Shown one piece after another: positions 11,101-24,358 of a DNA stretch of 64,000 bases. A program made the translations under genes and the position numbers. The stretch spans positions 4,280,663-4,344,662 of the forward strand of contig JACSVZ010000011.1 of the NCBI GenBank assembly GCA_014706295.1. The letters run 5' to 3'. Each line of letters starts with the position of its first letter. The stretch's first letter is position 1. Source of the DNA: Lycocorax pyrrhopterus obiensis. Its lineage: Eukaryota > Chordata > Aves > Passeriformes > Paradisaeidae. Below the pieces are notes generated by a model that worked only from the letters and a program-made list of their open reading frames with translations, was not told the DNA's origin and did no database searches.

Positions 11101-14100
11101 ATTGACTCCCGAGCGGATTCTGAGCCACTAAACACCCCTGGATTTTTGCAGAGCTTTTTCTCTGCTGGCAGGTTCCTGCCTTGCTCTTCCTCCGGCTTGT
11201 GCGCAGAGCTTTGTTCTCATCCCCAAACAATTGCACCTTGTCTGGAGCATTTCTGCAGTCTGGTATTGCCATTTTCATTGCTCCAGCAAATTAGCAGTCC
11301 CTTCCACCCCGGTTTTCAGTGCAAATTTAATGTCTGCTCCATTAACCAAGCCATTAATTTGAAATTATTTAATGATACCGGATACAAAGCAGATTGCTAT
11401 GGAGACTCACCTGAAATATCCTTTCAGTAAGGCCATGAAATATTCATAACTAAGCTCAGGCTAAAGTTTTCATTCTGTTTTCCCTCCCCTTGTAATTCTT
11501 TCATCTGTAAGATTCTTCTACAGGTTTAGAAAATGCTGTGTGAAACAATGTCAGAAGCTGCAAGGGAGCCAGTATGAACATGTTGTCTTCTTTATAGTTC
11601 TGGTATATTGGCTCTTTCAATTTCTTTTTTGTTTTGATTATTTCTCTAAGGTAGAAGAGAAACTGGCACTTTTTGCTTTCCAAGCGCTTCTGCAGGACCT
11701 CCTGTAACAGCCAGGACCAACACGAGGATTCTGACACTTGACCATAGGACACACTGCTTCAGCCCTCCCTGCTTTCATTCCTGCTGTGCAGGTGCATCTT
11801 AGGCCTTGATAATAAGAAGTGCTTTACACATCAGGCCTTGACAACGTCAGGAAATAAATCATTAGGCTAATAAATTTGGAACCCCTGGCTGATGTTCAGA
11901 TTTACAGCGGAATGTTCCCAAAGCGCAGGCACACAGTGAGGAGCTCGGTGTGACTCAGCAAGCAACAGGCTCGGCAGTGCCCGGCACAGACCTGTGCCCA
12001 CCAGGAATATCCATAAACCTCCGTGGCACTGTGTCTTTGTTCCAGCCTTGCAGCTAAGTGCAGGAGCTGCTCTAAGGGTGTATCATTAAAGACAAGCATT
12101 ATCTCAGTTACAAGGTGAAGATAACAAAAGGCTCTTTATATTTTCTTTATTTCTGCCTAGCTCTGTGTGTGTTTTCCATCTTTCAACTGTGCTCTTTTCA
12201 TCTGATTTATATCCTCACATTAAATGTTATCACAAATCATGAATTGTTCTCACTTAATGTTTATTACTGCAGATAACTATTATCTCTCACAGTCCTGTTG
12301 GTTTTATCTTTATCTTTGTGCATTTCAGTGCCTCCTTTTATTATTTCATTTTAAGGTGCTTTACTCCTACCTCTCTAAGTTAAAAATGTATGCAGACTGC
12401 AAATGCCCCTGACAAATCTAGTGGAGGACTCAGTGTGAAACTTCTGACTTTGAAGCATTTGACTCCCACTGGGAAATCCTGAATTCCTGAGAGTAACTCC
12501 CTGGTGCCTCTCTGCAATCACAGGGAGAGGCAGGTACCTCTCAATGGAAGGTGATATCTCCGACCAAAACAAGGCAAACTGTGTGCAGGTGCTGAAAGTC
12601 ACACCAAAGACAAGATCTGAGGGTGAGCAAAGGACCACCAGTCCTGTCTTGGGACTGTGGTTGTGCTTTGGAAACAGCTGGAAACAGCTTTGGAACTCAG
12701 GTGCGTCTCTCTTTTCCCCCTGTCTGTGTCACCACCAAGTCAATCTGTGTGGTTTGGGGGAAGCTGGTGTTAATCCACCGCAGCACTGTGTAAATAAGGA
12801 GCACTTTGATCCAAGCCTGATATCAAGTCTGTGTTTTGAGCTGTCTTTAGTTTCTTTCAGTAGAATTTGCTGTTCGTGTGTCTCTTCCTCTTTTTAGTGT
12901 GTGATCCTTCATCTCTCAGGAGCTCTGGTAGCATCACGTGTTACCACGCATGTGCACCTCAACACCAGAATATTTACTGGCGCTTCTGTGGGACTGTCCT
13001 GCCCCTTCAGAATGATTTGTTCTGGCCTGGGGTAAGGCTTTTAGCACACCTTCTTATTAGAAGACCTGAAATTGTGATACTGCTCCGGCTTTGCTTTTGA
13101 CTGGATGATTATGGAAGTGGTGATATTTTGATGAATCTCAATTTTCATTTATGGGAAGATTGCAGGAAGTCACTGCAAGGAAACCCAGTTCTTCCATCAA
13201 ACTGCTGGCACGCTGCATTGCTTTGCCAGTGACTATCATTACAATCATGTCTGCCACTTAATCTACTTTTAAAAATTCTGACTTGTCTATGATAATGAGA
13301 TACTTTATATGTGGTTAGTTCTGAGGGGAAAAAAAGTTCCTGTTTAAGTCTGGGTCCTTGTGCTACAAAAGTATTTTCTTTCTTTCAGTCACTTGGTTTG
13401 CATTTTTTCATAAGTATCACATCCATCCACCAGACCTCACACGCTGTTATTTTTCTTAGTCCGACATGTCTGGCCTTCTGGATACAACATTTTGTTCTAG
13501 ATCCCTGTGTTCCTGAGAGCAACCCTGTACTTGGCTACGTGAAAGCAGGAATGTGATTTTTCTGCCTGTCTATTTGAAGCAATTTATATGTCCAAATAAT
13601 CCCATTGATTCTGATGCTGTCTGGTGGCAGGTGGAGCTACTCTCACAGTGCTTGGCAGCCTGAGCAGGATGATGGATCACAGCACATGTAAATCTTTGTC
13701 TGTGGTGGATTCCTGGACTCTTTCCAAGCCCTGTCTTGAGCCTGGTGTACAATTGCCTTGGACAATGCTTCTGGAGATTTGTCTGTTTCTTGATCTCGCA
13801 GTGCTGTTCTGCTCAGGATAAGCAGGCAGCCAAATAGAAATTGAATCCTTCCTGGACATGCATGCTTCTAAACCTAATTCGTGCGATTTCAGTAGATTAA
13901 AGTGGAGATTTTGGGAATCTTATGTGCTGCCACAAACACATTCTGCCGGTGCTGTACCAGTGAGCAGCGAGCGCTGGGAGCAGAGTGTGCCAGCAGGGCA
14001 GGGACAGGGGTGGCACTGCTAGCGAGAGTCCCACAGTGCCTGAGCAAGGGACAGAGCAGCCCAGACAGCTCCGTCAAGAGTCCAGACCACCCCACAAGCC

Positions 14101-17100
14101 TACAGAGGTCAGGGTAAGAAGGGCAGGGCCATGGCTGCAGAGTAGCCCATGCAGTGACCAACGATGAGTTTCCAAGCAGTTCCTAAGTGAACTGGGACTT
14201 TCTGATTTGCTTTTCCAGGCCCCCCAGCTGCATTATTTCAGCTGGCCTTGAGCCCAGGCAGCCAAGCCCCCAGGGAGAGAAAGTGGAGGAATGTGCACAA
14301 GGCACCGACAATTACATCATTTTCTGCCCCAAACATTCTCCATTCTTAGCATGCAGACTGAAGTTTTCACGTGGAAATCTGTGGGGAACACTGATCTTAA
14401 TTGCAAACTATTACTGCAGCCTCTCTTTTTCAGGTGTTCTATTTATTGGCTCCCTGTCTTCAGTCTGTATCTCAGTAAGTTGTTACTGTACAAAGTGAAC
14501 ACTAATAATGCTTGAATTTTTGATGAGAAAATGGCCCAAACACAAATAGGTGGGACCGTGGAAATAATATTTTGCATGTGATTGATGTATCTCTGTAATC
14601 CTCAAACTGACCTGAATTCTTTAGTATGGTCCCTCAATTCCTGGGTTTTTTTGTTTAGGGATGGATCAGCAACTCTTTCAAAGCTACAAATTATATTATG
14701 TTTTCTTGCAATTTTCTTTTAATCTTACTCAGCTCCTTATTCTTGACTCATTCTTGACTCATCCTTACAAAGATACAAGGAGGTTGCATGAAGAACCTGT
14801 TGCCTCTGTGGGGTTGTCTGCTGCATCCTCAAGTCTTTCTTCCATACCCTGGAGAGCTGAGTCCTTTGTTACTTACCACAGGAAAACTGTCTCTGCTGGT
14901 GTGTGGAGAGGTCACTGTGCTCCTAATCCAGATAGCATCTACCTTCAAAGTATAAAAGGCTTTGTTAAATCAAACAAGGTTTTGCAGAGATATGTGGTAA
15001 TTATCTCCTCTTAACATTTTGTTTAAATTCCTTGGATCTTTTGGCATTGCCAGCTTGCCCCGAGTCCTCAATGACAGCCTTGTTATTTGTTTAGCAATGA
15101 TGGATGGGATGGTTAGAGTTTTTTTCTCCTCATTTTCTTTATTGCTCCCACTATTTTGTTTGTTTGTTTGTTTTAATGCAATGGGTGTTCTGCAAGACAG
15201 ATGTTGTACACGCTGAATTGTTTTATTTATTTTCAGGTGTAACATCCTTGGAAAGTGTCCCAGTCTTTCAAATACAGCTTGGTAATTTTTAGCAGCTTTG
15301 CTATAGGAATACCACTGAGAATTCCCTGCTCTGAGTTATTTGTGTTTTGGGCTTTCTTGTACTTTATTAATAATTTCTTTAGGTTCCTAAGTTCACTTGT
15401 TTCAGCAGGTAGCTGTGTCTCATATTTTTACAGTCCACACCCTGGTCTATGTACTGTACTTTTGTATTCTGATTATAATTTATATTATCCTGTGCATTAT
15501 GTCTGTGCACCAGCCGAATTTTAATTTGGTTCAGGTCAGTGCAGCTTTGCCTTGGTTATTTGGTTGGGTTTTTTTTCTTATTTAAGGATAAGTGAGACTT
15601 TACAGGTCAGCAGAGTCTCTGATGCTCTCCTTCCTCATTGGCATTCAGTTTTCTGGCTGTTTCTGTGCCTGCCCTTGAATCTTATGCCAGCCCGAGCTTT
15701 ATAAACCATTTATTTATTTTTGTGCTGCCTTTATGTTGGACACGCAAAATCTCACCCCCTGAGTCACTGCCTGCTTCCTTGATATGATGCCTTTGTACTT
15801 TGTTTTTTTCATCTACAACCTTTGACACGATGTTTTCTCTTGCTACAATTATTGCTTGTGACCTCGTACACAGGGCATTTTCCATTATCATATTTTCCCT
15901 CTACAGTATCAATAGGTCTTCTTTTGCATTCTGTTGGTGAATTTGCTCTCTCACTTAGAGTTTTGGCACATTTTCTCTTGTATTTCCATGTTTTCCCTGT
16001 GCCCTGTTGGTGAACTTTCTCTGTGCTGCTTCAGCTCAGTGTTTGGGATGGGATGCTGGATCAGTTTAAATCTGTAAAGACAGCTACCACAGGTTCTATG
16101 GCTATTCTCATGTGAGCACCTGAACTTTTCTTCCCTCATAATAATAAACCTCAATCCATGGGATGTTTTGTGTCTGCTGTGTGGGTGACCCGGCCCTGGT
16201 CTGCAGCCAGGCACAGCTGATGCACATTGAAAACCTCCCTGAGCAGCCAACACTCCACCTCTGAGAGCTCCTGCCAGAGCTGGACACAACCCCCTCAGCC
16301 TGCTGCTGCTGTGGCTTCACTAAGTGATACCATTAAAAGATGTGATAGCATTTTTCTGTGGCAGCTCAGAGGCACATGAGCTCTTAGTTGGCCTCCTTTT
16401 TTTGGCCAGATCCACTCCAATTTGGTAATTTTTTCTGAAGTGCTCACAAAGAATGTGCAATGTCACCACACCCATCCCCGTGCCTGCCCTTGCACCTCAG
16501 TTGCCATGATGGTGATGGGTTTGGTTTGTTTTTTTAGGAAGGTTTTTCAAATATTCATGATTTTATATTTCATGGGTCTGCAGGAAATAAGTCATTCTTA
16601 ATACCAGACTCTGAGCTTTTGCAAAGGAAGAAAGAAAGCCAAGACAATGCAACATTTAGTCTTTAGTCTCTCTTTCAGATATCCCGTGGAGTTCTTAAAT
16701 TTTCTAGGTATAATCTCATACATTAAACATGTACCAGCCTGTTCACCTCTGGATGCTCAATTGGGAAACTGTCGATGATAACAGGGAAGAAATATCACAG
16801 TATTTATGTGTAGCAGATAGTATTTAGACTTTATCAAGAATACTAATGTTAGTAGGGAAAGGTCACAGAGATTATGAAACAAGATTTTTTTTCTCAAGTA
16901 GTAACACTGTGAGTTAATATTAATGGCTGTCACATTCAGAGAGAGTTTGGTTTATTTTCTTTTTAAAACAGTGGGTGTTTCAGTAGATCTATCTGGGAGC
17001 ATCCTGGATCTAGATCACTGGAAAATAACAACTCCAACTTGTAGTGAATTTATTTTGGCTTCTCTTCATATAGTTTGTATTAAATGTCTTTTCCAATATT

Positions 17101-17990
17101 GGGAAGCATAATTGGTAACATCCATCTTTTATTCAGCTGCACTGTTTATGATAGACTTCACAAACAATTAGCATGACAACATTTTGTTCCTTTGCTTGGA
17201 TTTATCAATAATCTGCAATCTTCAAAGAGCAAGTCTTTGTCATGCTGGACAAATATAGAAACCTTTTCAGAATCATCCTCTTCATTTCCTTCCTTTATGC
17301 AACATAAACAGCTGAGAAACCTTTTCAGTCAGTGTTTGACAAGAAGGAAAGAAAAGAATCAGTGTGACAGGTCAGTGTGGAGCACCTCGGCCCCAGAAAG
17401 GAAGATATTTGTGTTTTGTTATTTGGGATACTCACAAGCTCTCCAAATAATCTAAAATAAATTGCACAGGATACTCTTGAGAGAAGTGTTGGTAGAAGGG
17501 GGATTTTATTTTACCCAGGCAAACAATACAATACATTTAGATCAAAGCATGGTCAAAAATGCAGATTTTAGGCCTTGACCCACAGATGTAGAAGATTGTC
17601 AGTGAAACTTTTTGAAGTCATTGGAAATATCGTCATCAGCTACAATGGAGAGGAAATCTGGTTTGTGTCTGTCACACAAAGATATCGACCTCATTGACCT
17701 TATTGACTGAATTTATCACTGAGTACAACAGAATCGTTGGACTTAATGAGGCAGCAGATACAGCAGCAAAGAGGTCAAGAAGAGGGAAGAGAGACATGTG
17801 CCAACCTTTTCTGAGATTTTTTTCACAAGTTGCAGCCTTTTCAGCTGTCTTGATGAAGAAATGGCTCCTGTTCTGCCGGGAGAGGACTGGATGATGCATT
17901 TGTGATCAGCAGCACTGTTTCTGAGCTGTTCACACATTTATGTTTTAAGACAAGATTGGGAGGTTTGTGAATTTTGAACGAGTATCTGTA
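11101..17990. other. Non-coding DNA with a T-rich plus strand
   Basis: No gene is recognised. From about 14400 to 16100 the plus strand is strikingly T-rich, with many 'ttct' and 'ttgt' phrases and the TTTG run at 15154-15174. Such asymmetry is seen in old antisense LINEs and in transcribed introns; I cannot decide between them. An 11-base unit 'tcttgactcat' is tandemly duplicated near 14742-14764. The frames of 80-120 codons here show no domains. Confidence 0.4.
15154..15174. repeat. (TTTG)n short microsatellite
   Basis: About five TTTG units in register lie within a T-rich section. Confidence 0.85.
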
Positions 17991-17995
17991 GTGTT

Positions 17996-18068
17996 TGTTT
18001 CAATGGAGTGGATCTCAGGGGTTTTTTTTCACTTACGCCAGTTTTACGTTAGTGCTAATGCCAATGAT
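17996..18068. repeat. Possible relic of a palindromic amniote repeat
   Basis: The order 'tcaatggagt', 'ggatctcagg', 'cttacgccagttttacg', 'ccaatga' parallels the arms and centre of the old sauropsid palindromic repeat (remembered phrases: ttcaatggagt, ttacaccagt, ccaatgactt). It is diverged and partial, and the assignment is from memory only. Confidence 0.35.
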
Positions 18069-18439
18069 TTGTCATTATAAAGTACAGGAAAGGAATCTGA
18101 TATCTTTTTTTCAGAAAGCTACTAAAATAGTGTATAGTTATGGGAAAAAGGCCAGACCTGTAGCAAAATAATACAGTGATGTTGATCCTGTTGGCATTGG
18201 TGGGATTTCTTCTACTCTTCTCAAATATGACAGAATTCTCACCTGTGCAAGAGCTGTAGGAGTTCAGCAGCAAAAGTCATTTAATATGTCTCATTCTGTC
18301 TCCAGTCTAATGAAAATCTGGTAACTCTAGATCTTTGCTAAAGAATACTCCTTAGGTTTTTTTGAAAATATTTCCATGAAGAGGATTTTCTGGACTCTCA
18401 TGTAAGGCTTACCTGCTCTTAACAGGTTCTCTTAACATA

Positions 18440-19325
18440 GTTCTCTTAAAGTCTAACTTGGGTTTGCTGTGATGAAAATTAAACCTATTTCTTCTTGTCT
18501 AAGATTCAGTTTAGACAGAGAGCAGCTGATCACCATCTCCTTTATAATAACCTGGCTTTTGAAGACATTTATCGTGTGCCACTCCATCTTTTCTGGTTCA
18601 GACAAATCCAATTATTTTAACCTTTTAAGATAAGCAACATTTTCTAAGATCTTAGTAATTTTTGTTGCTATCCTCAGGAGTCTCTTTAATTTGGCTCCAA
18701 GCATCCTGGTGTGAAGACCAGCTCTTCTAGATGAGGTTTCCTACAGCCTATAAAGTGCAATAATTATCTCACTGGTGTTCTGAAGGAGTGTCTCTTAATT
18801 ACATCTCTGATTTAGATTTTCCTTCTTTTTTTTTTTGCCCAAAGTGTTACTTTGGTCAGCCAGAAACAGTTTGTGGCATGTTCCAGCCTCAGCCACTCGA
18901 TCCCCAGTTTTGTAATTACAAGTGGATTTTGCCTTCCTCCGTAGAATACTTTGTACTTGTCTTTACCGGATTTCATCTCTCTGACTCCAGGCTGTCTCTC
19001 CAATCTAGTAAGGTCAAAATCATTATGAATTCTGAGCCTGTTGTCCAAAGCACTTCCCAGCACCCACAACATGCAGTGTTTTTATCTTCCTTTGCACCAA
19101 TGTGTCAATAAATACACTGAATTGTGTTAGGCCTGGAGCAAATCCCTGGGAGATCGCCAGTGCTGCATCCTCAGAGCAGGACATTTTCTTACTGATTCCT
19201 ACACACTCAGTGTGGGTTTTCCATCTTTTTGTGCACTCATTTAAGTTTCCTATTGTAGTATCTTGTTTTTCTTAAGAAAGGGGCATATGGGACAGCCTGA
19301 TTAAAACCAAGCCATGGTTTGCTTC
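18440..19325 (-). mobile_element. Ancient CR1 LINE, antisense, with reverse-transcriptase remnant
   Basis: Read on the plus strand, this segment follows in order the antisense wording of old amniote CR1 elements: 'cttcttgtct', 'caattattttaaccttttaa', 'tttttgttgctatcctcagg', 'actttgtacttgtctttacc', 'atttcatctct', 'ggtcaaaatcattatgaatt', 'ctgttgtccaaagcac'. The element therefore lies on the minus strand, with its 3' end to the left. On the minus strand a stop-free piece (18812-19072) still matches the C-terminal part of CR1 ORF2: 'DLTRLERQPGVREMKSGKDK' followed by 'YKVFYGGRQNPL' parallels the family pattern RLE-x-W-x-x-x-x-x-MKFN-x-x-KC-KVL-x-x-G-x-x-NP. The key W, N and C positions are lost, and flanking parts carry frameshifts and stops. 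It is a dead copy. Confidence 0.75.
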
Positions 19326-22300
19326 CCAAAAATATCCATTTCTTAGTCACAATGTTTTCTCTGTCCTGGCTCAAATTGCCATCATCATCCCTATTTTGGA
19401 ACTGGAATCCCCAAATATGAACACTGGTGATAAAAGTAATGATTCATTAAATGTATTGCAGCCCATTGTCCATCTGCGGTCTAATATCTTTTCTCCATCA
19501 GTGGATTATTGCTAATATTGCACTAATAATACACTGTTCACAGAGCTCGGCTGGAATCTGATGTGGGAACTTCACTGAGGGAACTATGTCTCTCCAATAA
19601 ATTTTGTATAAGTCAGGAAAGATGAAAAGTTCCAGCATTATTTTCAGGGGAAAAAAATACAATTTTCAGTCCTTTTAAGCTGCTAGCAGCCTCTGATGGT
19701 GGGTGCTGCTGAAAAAGCCTTTAAAACACAGACTTTAATAAGGTTTGGAACTGTTCTGTTTTCTGAAACCCAACTTGATTGGAATTTTTTTCACTTTGCA
19801 ACACTTAAGTGTAAATCTGTGCTCTGGACTGCTAAAGTGAGCCCTGTTTCTTTTGTGTCCTATTTAATAACACTGCAGCTGGAGCTTTTATGAGTTTCTT
19901 TCCCCTTCTTCAGGCTACGTATATTTCCAGACAATCTGAAAAATAATCACCAATTAGTAAAGAATTAAGGGATTTGGGTAAATTAATCAAAATAAATTTA
20001 ATGAATTTCATCTCTTAAACACATATATGTGCAATCAATTCTTTCTAAAGTTTTCTGGGAAGATTTATTAACTAATTTAAGTATTTGGCATAATGTGCTT
20101 TGAGTGACATCTCTTCATTTAACACACCACTGTTTCTTCACTTGGATGCTGTCTTGCAGAGTTCTGCCTTGTTTGCAGTTTGATTGTGGCCAACTCTGCT
20201 ATTTCTAAACTAATCAAAATAACTAACTGGCTACAGTTTTTATTTTAGTTCCACAAACACCCTTTTTTTTTTTTTTAATCTGCAAAAATAAGGATGGTTT
20301 TGTTTGTTTCTTTGTTTTCAAATAGCTGAAAGCAGGATGACAGAAGACATGACAGTGACTGGGGAGAAGGAATTTAATGCAGAGATCCAGGCAGCTGAAA
20401 CTGTGAAATGATTGCACAAATTTCTCATTAATTGCAGCTTGCAGTAGTATATCAGAAAGAATTGAGGGGTAAGGAAGAAAATGTAAAATATTTTCATGAA
20501 ATGAAAGTATCTTTTGTATCTGTTTGCATTTTTACAGCTCCCTGAGGGGGAAACCAAAAGCTTGATTTCTAGGAGGAATTCCTGCCATGGGTTCTTGCTG
20601 ACCTTGAGAAGGCTGATTAAGATCTGTCAGTGTAGTCAGGAAAAGACAGTTCAGAGCCTCAGGTCCCCCTGACCCCCTACACGAGCCTGTCTTGATTTGA
20701 AGTCCCAGAATAACACAACTTAGTGGCTTTGAGACCAGAACTGCCTCTACTTTATCCCAGTTCAGGGATCAGGAATATTCACCCCTATCATGCAGACAAA
20801 CTCCCAGGGTCTGTCTGTGCTGTGCTTCTTAGTCTGTAAATTCTGGAGGAATATTAGTGTGCCTCAGCCTCACCTTGTTTTGAGAATAGAAATACTGGCT
20901 TGTTGGAATATTCATCAAACCCATGAGGGTACCATAAAAAAGGCTTTTTCAACCCATCTCTGAAGGGTTTATGTAGACAGCTCCCTATATCCAAAAGTAA
21001 AGGAATTTGCTGTGGAGCTTTGGCTGCCTGGACAATGTAATGGGAAGATGGCAGTCCCAGCATGTGGGACATCCAGCTGGGAGAGTGGATTCTTATCACT
21101 AAGACTATAAAGGGCTGAGATCAGCTGCAGCAATCGAGCACAAAAATATGACAGAAAACAATATCATTGTGTCCTGGGTGAAGGAAAAATCTTGCTTTTC
21201 AGATATCTAGAACTGAGCAGAGTATTTATAAGTGCAGCTGTTCAACATTCCCAACTGCTAATGCTTTGTAAGATTTAGATCCTCCTTTCCCTTTCTTTTC
21301 TGAGTTTTTGTTCATATTTTGAGTTTGTTTACCACATTTAGTTTTCTATACCCTTTTTCTGTGCATTTTCAGGCCTATCATTTTCCAAGTTCTCTGAGTT
21401 TTCTTCCTTCTGGGCTCAGGTTTCCTCACAGCTCGGACACCCTCAGGATCCTGTTGGTCCCACGGGTGTGAATTTCTGTGCTGGGCTGTGTGGGAGGGGA
21501 ATGCTGGTGCCCAGGGGACTTTTTCTGCCCTGCCATCACTGCCATCAGCCAGTCCATCCCACTTCCCTGGATCTCATCCTGCTGCCTGGCTGGAAGGCTG
21601 CTCTGCCCTCCCTCCCTTCTCCCAGCCCATCCCCAGCTATACACAGGTACAAAAAGAGAGTCCTGTGTTAGCAGGATCAGTTATTGCCCCTTGTTTGCAT
21701 TTTTGCATGGATTTTCGGCAAGGTTTTCCACAGTAAACTTTGATTTCAGTGCAAAACTAAACAGAATTTCTTCTGAAGCTTTGAAAAAGAAGTGATTTTT
21801 CTGCCCTTCCACCACTCCACCTTTACACACTCTCACCCCTCTCTGCCCTTCAGCTTTCAGGTGGCATCAGGAGCCAAAGCCCTTTCTTCGCATGAGAACA
21901 CAGACTGGAGCCACTTCTCCTTCTACATCACTCACTCTCTTCTCACCAGACCTCCAGTTTTGTATTGCAGCCCCAGGATGTTGGAATATTCTGACTCCAG
22001 CCCTGAGAATGCAGGTGATTATTCACTGGAGCAGCCTGGAGGACATAGCTGTAGTTGCTAAGAGAACCCCTGCTTTAAGCTGATTTAAGGTGATTTAAGC
22101 TGCAAATTAAATAGACTGGACAGGGAAGAAAATGCTGCTGTTCCTGTTTTACTACTGAGGTGAAGAGGGATTAAGGAGTGAATTTTTTATAGCCCAGTGG
22201 AGACTTATAGAGTCAAACAGCTGCTGTGGTGCCAAGTGGGATTTTCAAATGCATGAAAATGCCCATCTCCTACCTGAGGGACTCACATCTCGATTTGTCC

Positions 22301-24310
22301 CTTTTGGTGTGCAAGCAGCTTTGAAATCTGCTTCAAAGGGACTCTCTTGAAGCCACACAGACATTCTGGGAGAGAGCCTAGACCTGATTTCAGATCTCAA
22401 ACATTCTTGCCCTGAATGTTAACACGGGGCCTGTTCTCTTGAAAAACAGTAGAATTCACGGAAATATCTCAATTTGCTTAAGCTTTTCTGTATGTAGCAC
22501 TTCAGCTTATTTGTCTCTGTAGTTATAACCTGTTAGATCAGGACATGGCTTAAACATTTGTGTGATAAATGTCAAGGATTTCTGTTTCCTTTCTCAACGC
22601 TTCTTTTCTTGTTGATTTATTTATTAAAAAAAAGCTAGGACAAATTAAAGAGTTCTACATTTTTTCCTGGAAGTCGTGAGATTTGTGGTCATTTAATCTC
22701 TCCTGGGAAGAAGCTTCCTAGTGTGTCTCTCCATTCAGATAAATATTTTTCAGGTAGAAAGCAATATATTTGGATGAATAAAGAATCTCAGGGAGAGCAA
22801 AGGAAAGCCATTAGCAGCTGTGGATAAATCTCCTTCTCCTACAGGTTTTCCATTATACAGTGGGCACTTCCTCAAGACACCATGGGAGAAAGCATGATTT
22901 TTAAGTGCCATTAAATGCTGCACAGTAAATATCCCCAGTGCATTACAAGTATCCAGTGTAGCCCATGGGAGAAGGCACTGAGTTTAATACTCAGATTTTT
23001 ACTTGCTCTCTGTTCTCTTCCATGTTTCCCCTCAGACAATGCTCTGCTCCAAAGCATCTCAGCAACTCCCATTAAGGGAGCTGTGGACAACAAGCCTCAA
23101 GTTTGTCACGTGCTTGCTCTTTGCCCTCCTCTCATCAAGTCTCATGTTTCATTTCCTCTCTGTTTTTCATTTAGTTCATTTATTTGTTCACTTGCTCTTA
23201 GGGTTTTTTTTTTTTTTTTTAGGCTGCTCTTTGTACGTGGTGGGATCCAGGACTTGCACAAGGAGATGCTCTGGAGCACTGGAATTCTTGTTGCAGGTTT
23301 TCTTAAGGATTTCATGCTCCCTACTGCAGCTGGGCTTTTATATTTAGCTGAACACAACCATTCTCTTTCATTCATCTTTTATTTTGCAAACAAAACCGAT
23401 GGAATTGAAGTTAATTAGGCTATCTGGATAATTCTGAGCAGTGAAAGCTATGGAGGGAAGAAATGTGACTGGAATTCTTATGAAGAATCCAAGAGGAGCA
23501 AAAAATGAGCAAGAACAGAGATTGTGAGAATACAATAAACAGGCAACTCTTAAAGGTCAGGCCTGGGTTTCTTGGTTCCTTTGGGGTTTAGGGACAGGCT
23601 GGGCTCTCTCTGGGCTCTCTGTCCCTGTAAGGGGGTCCTCAAACCTATGGCAAACCTATTGTCCCTATGGCAAATCTATCAGAAGGGGAGTTGGAGTAAA
23701 GGCCCAGCTGCCACAGGAAAATAAGCTATAAATAAATTTGTGTAACAAAGAAATAGAAAAACTTAAATGAACACAGAACTCTAATCTGAACAACATTTTT
23801 GCTTGAATATCTGTCAATAAAGAGGGAAAAGTATGCAGCTCAGGTGTTGTTCTCAAAGGTCTGAGAAAGCTGGAGGGGACTTCACAGTGTGGATTTAACT
23901 CCAAACCAGAAATCATACACTTTTAAGATTCCTTTGAGAAACTGAGTCATGCAGAACCTGAAGTGAAAAATCCACCATTCTTTTGCAATTTCAAAAAGTT
24001 GAAAATATTACACATTTTTCAACGTCTCCCTATAAATAGAACATGAATCAGGTTTCAAAATGTGACTTGCAAATGCAAAAACATACCCAAAATCTAATTT
24101 ATATAGTCTCTGCATTTGAAAGCTGCTACTCCACCTATGAAAAGTGGGTTTATATTGTTGGCATATCAAGACATTCCCATTGGCTGCTGATGGCTCTCCT
24201 ATCATTGTGTACTGCAAAGAGAGCTTCTGGTTTTGATTTTAATTGTATGTTCTTCATTGCAAATATGTGCTGCCTTCCTGCCTCCACCACAGCAGATAAA
24301 GGGCAACCAG
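19326..24310. other. Non-coding DNA, no gene seen
   Basis: Unique sequence. The stretch right after the CR1 (to about 19560) may be further, unrecognisable LINE sequence. Small local tandem duplications occur near 22077-22105 (a 'gatttaagctg' phrase) and 23589-23682 ('gggctctct' and 'ctatggcaaacc' phrases). A T18 run lies near 23204-23221. The 167-codon frame at 22915-23418 crosses that T run and has no domain signature. Confidence 0.45.
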
Positions 24311-24312
24311 GA

Positions 24313-24358
24313 TGACGGAGTTACACCGGCATGAGGAGGAGAAAATCAGACCCAGGGC
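24313..24358. repeat. Possible relic of a palindromic amniote repeat
   Basis: 'ggagttacaccggc' followed by 'gaggaggagaaaatcaga' and 'ccca' resembles one end of the old palindromic repeat (remembered: ggagttacaccagt ... gagaatcaggccca). Only one arm is present. Confidence 0.35.

Noticed and set aside
10535..11430. Overlapping frames of 104-198 codons on both strands through the CpG island.
   Set aside because: Competing frames on both strands, arginine/alanine/proline-rich composition and no domain; this is typical of CpG-island sequence.
22915..23418. 167-codon plus-strand frame with a hydrophobic stretch.
   Set aside because: The hydrophobic FFFFF run is simply the T18 tract; a second frame overlaps the same sequence; no family resemblance.
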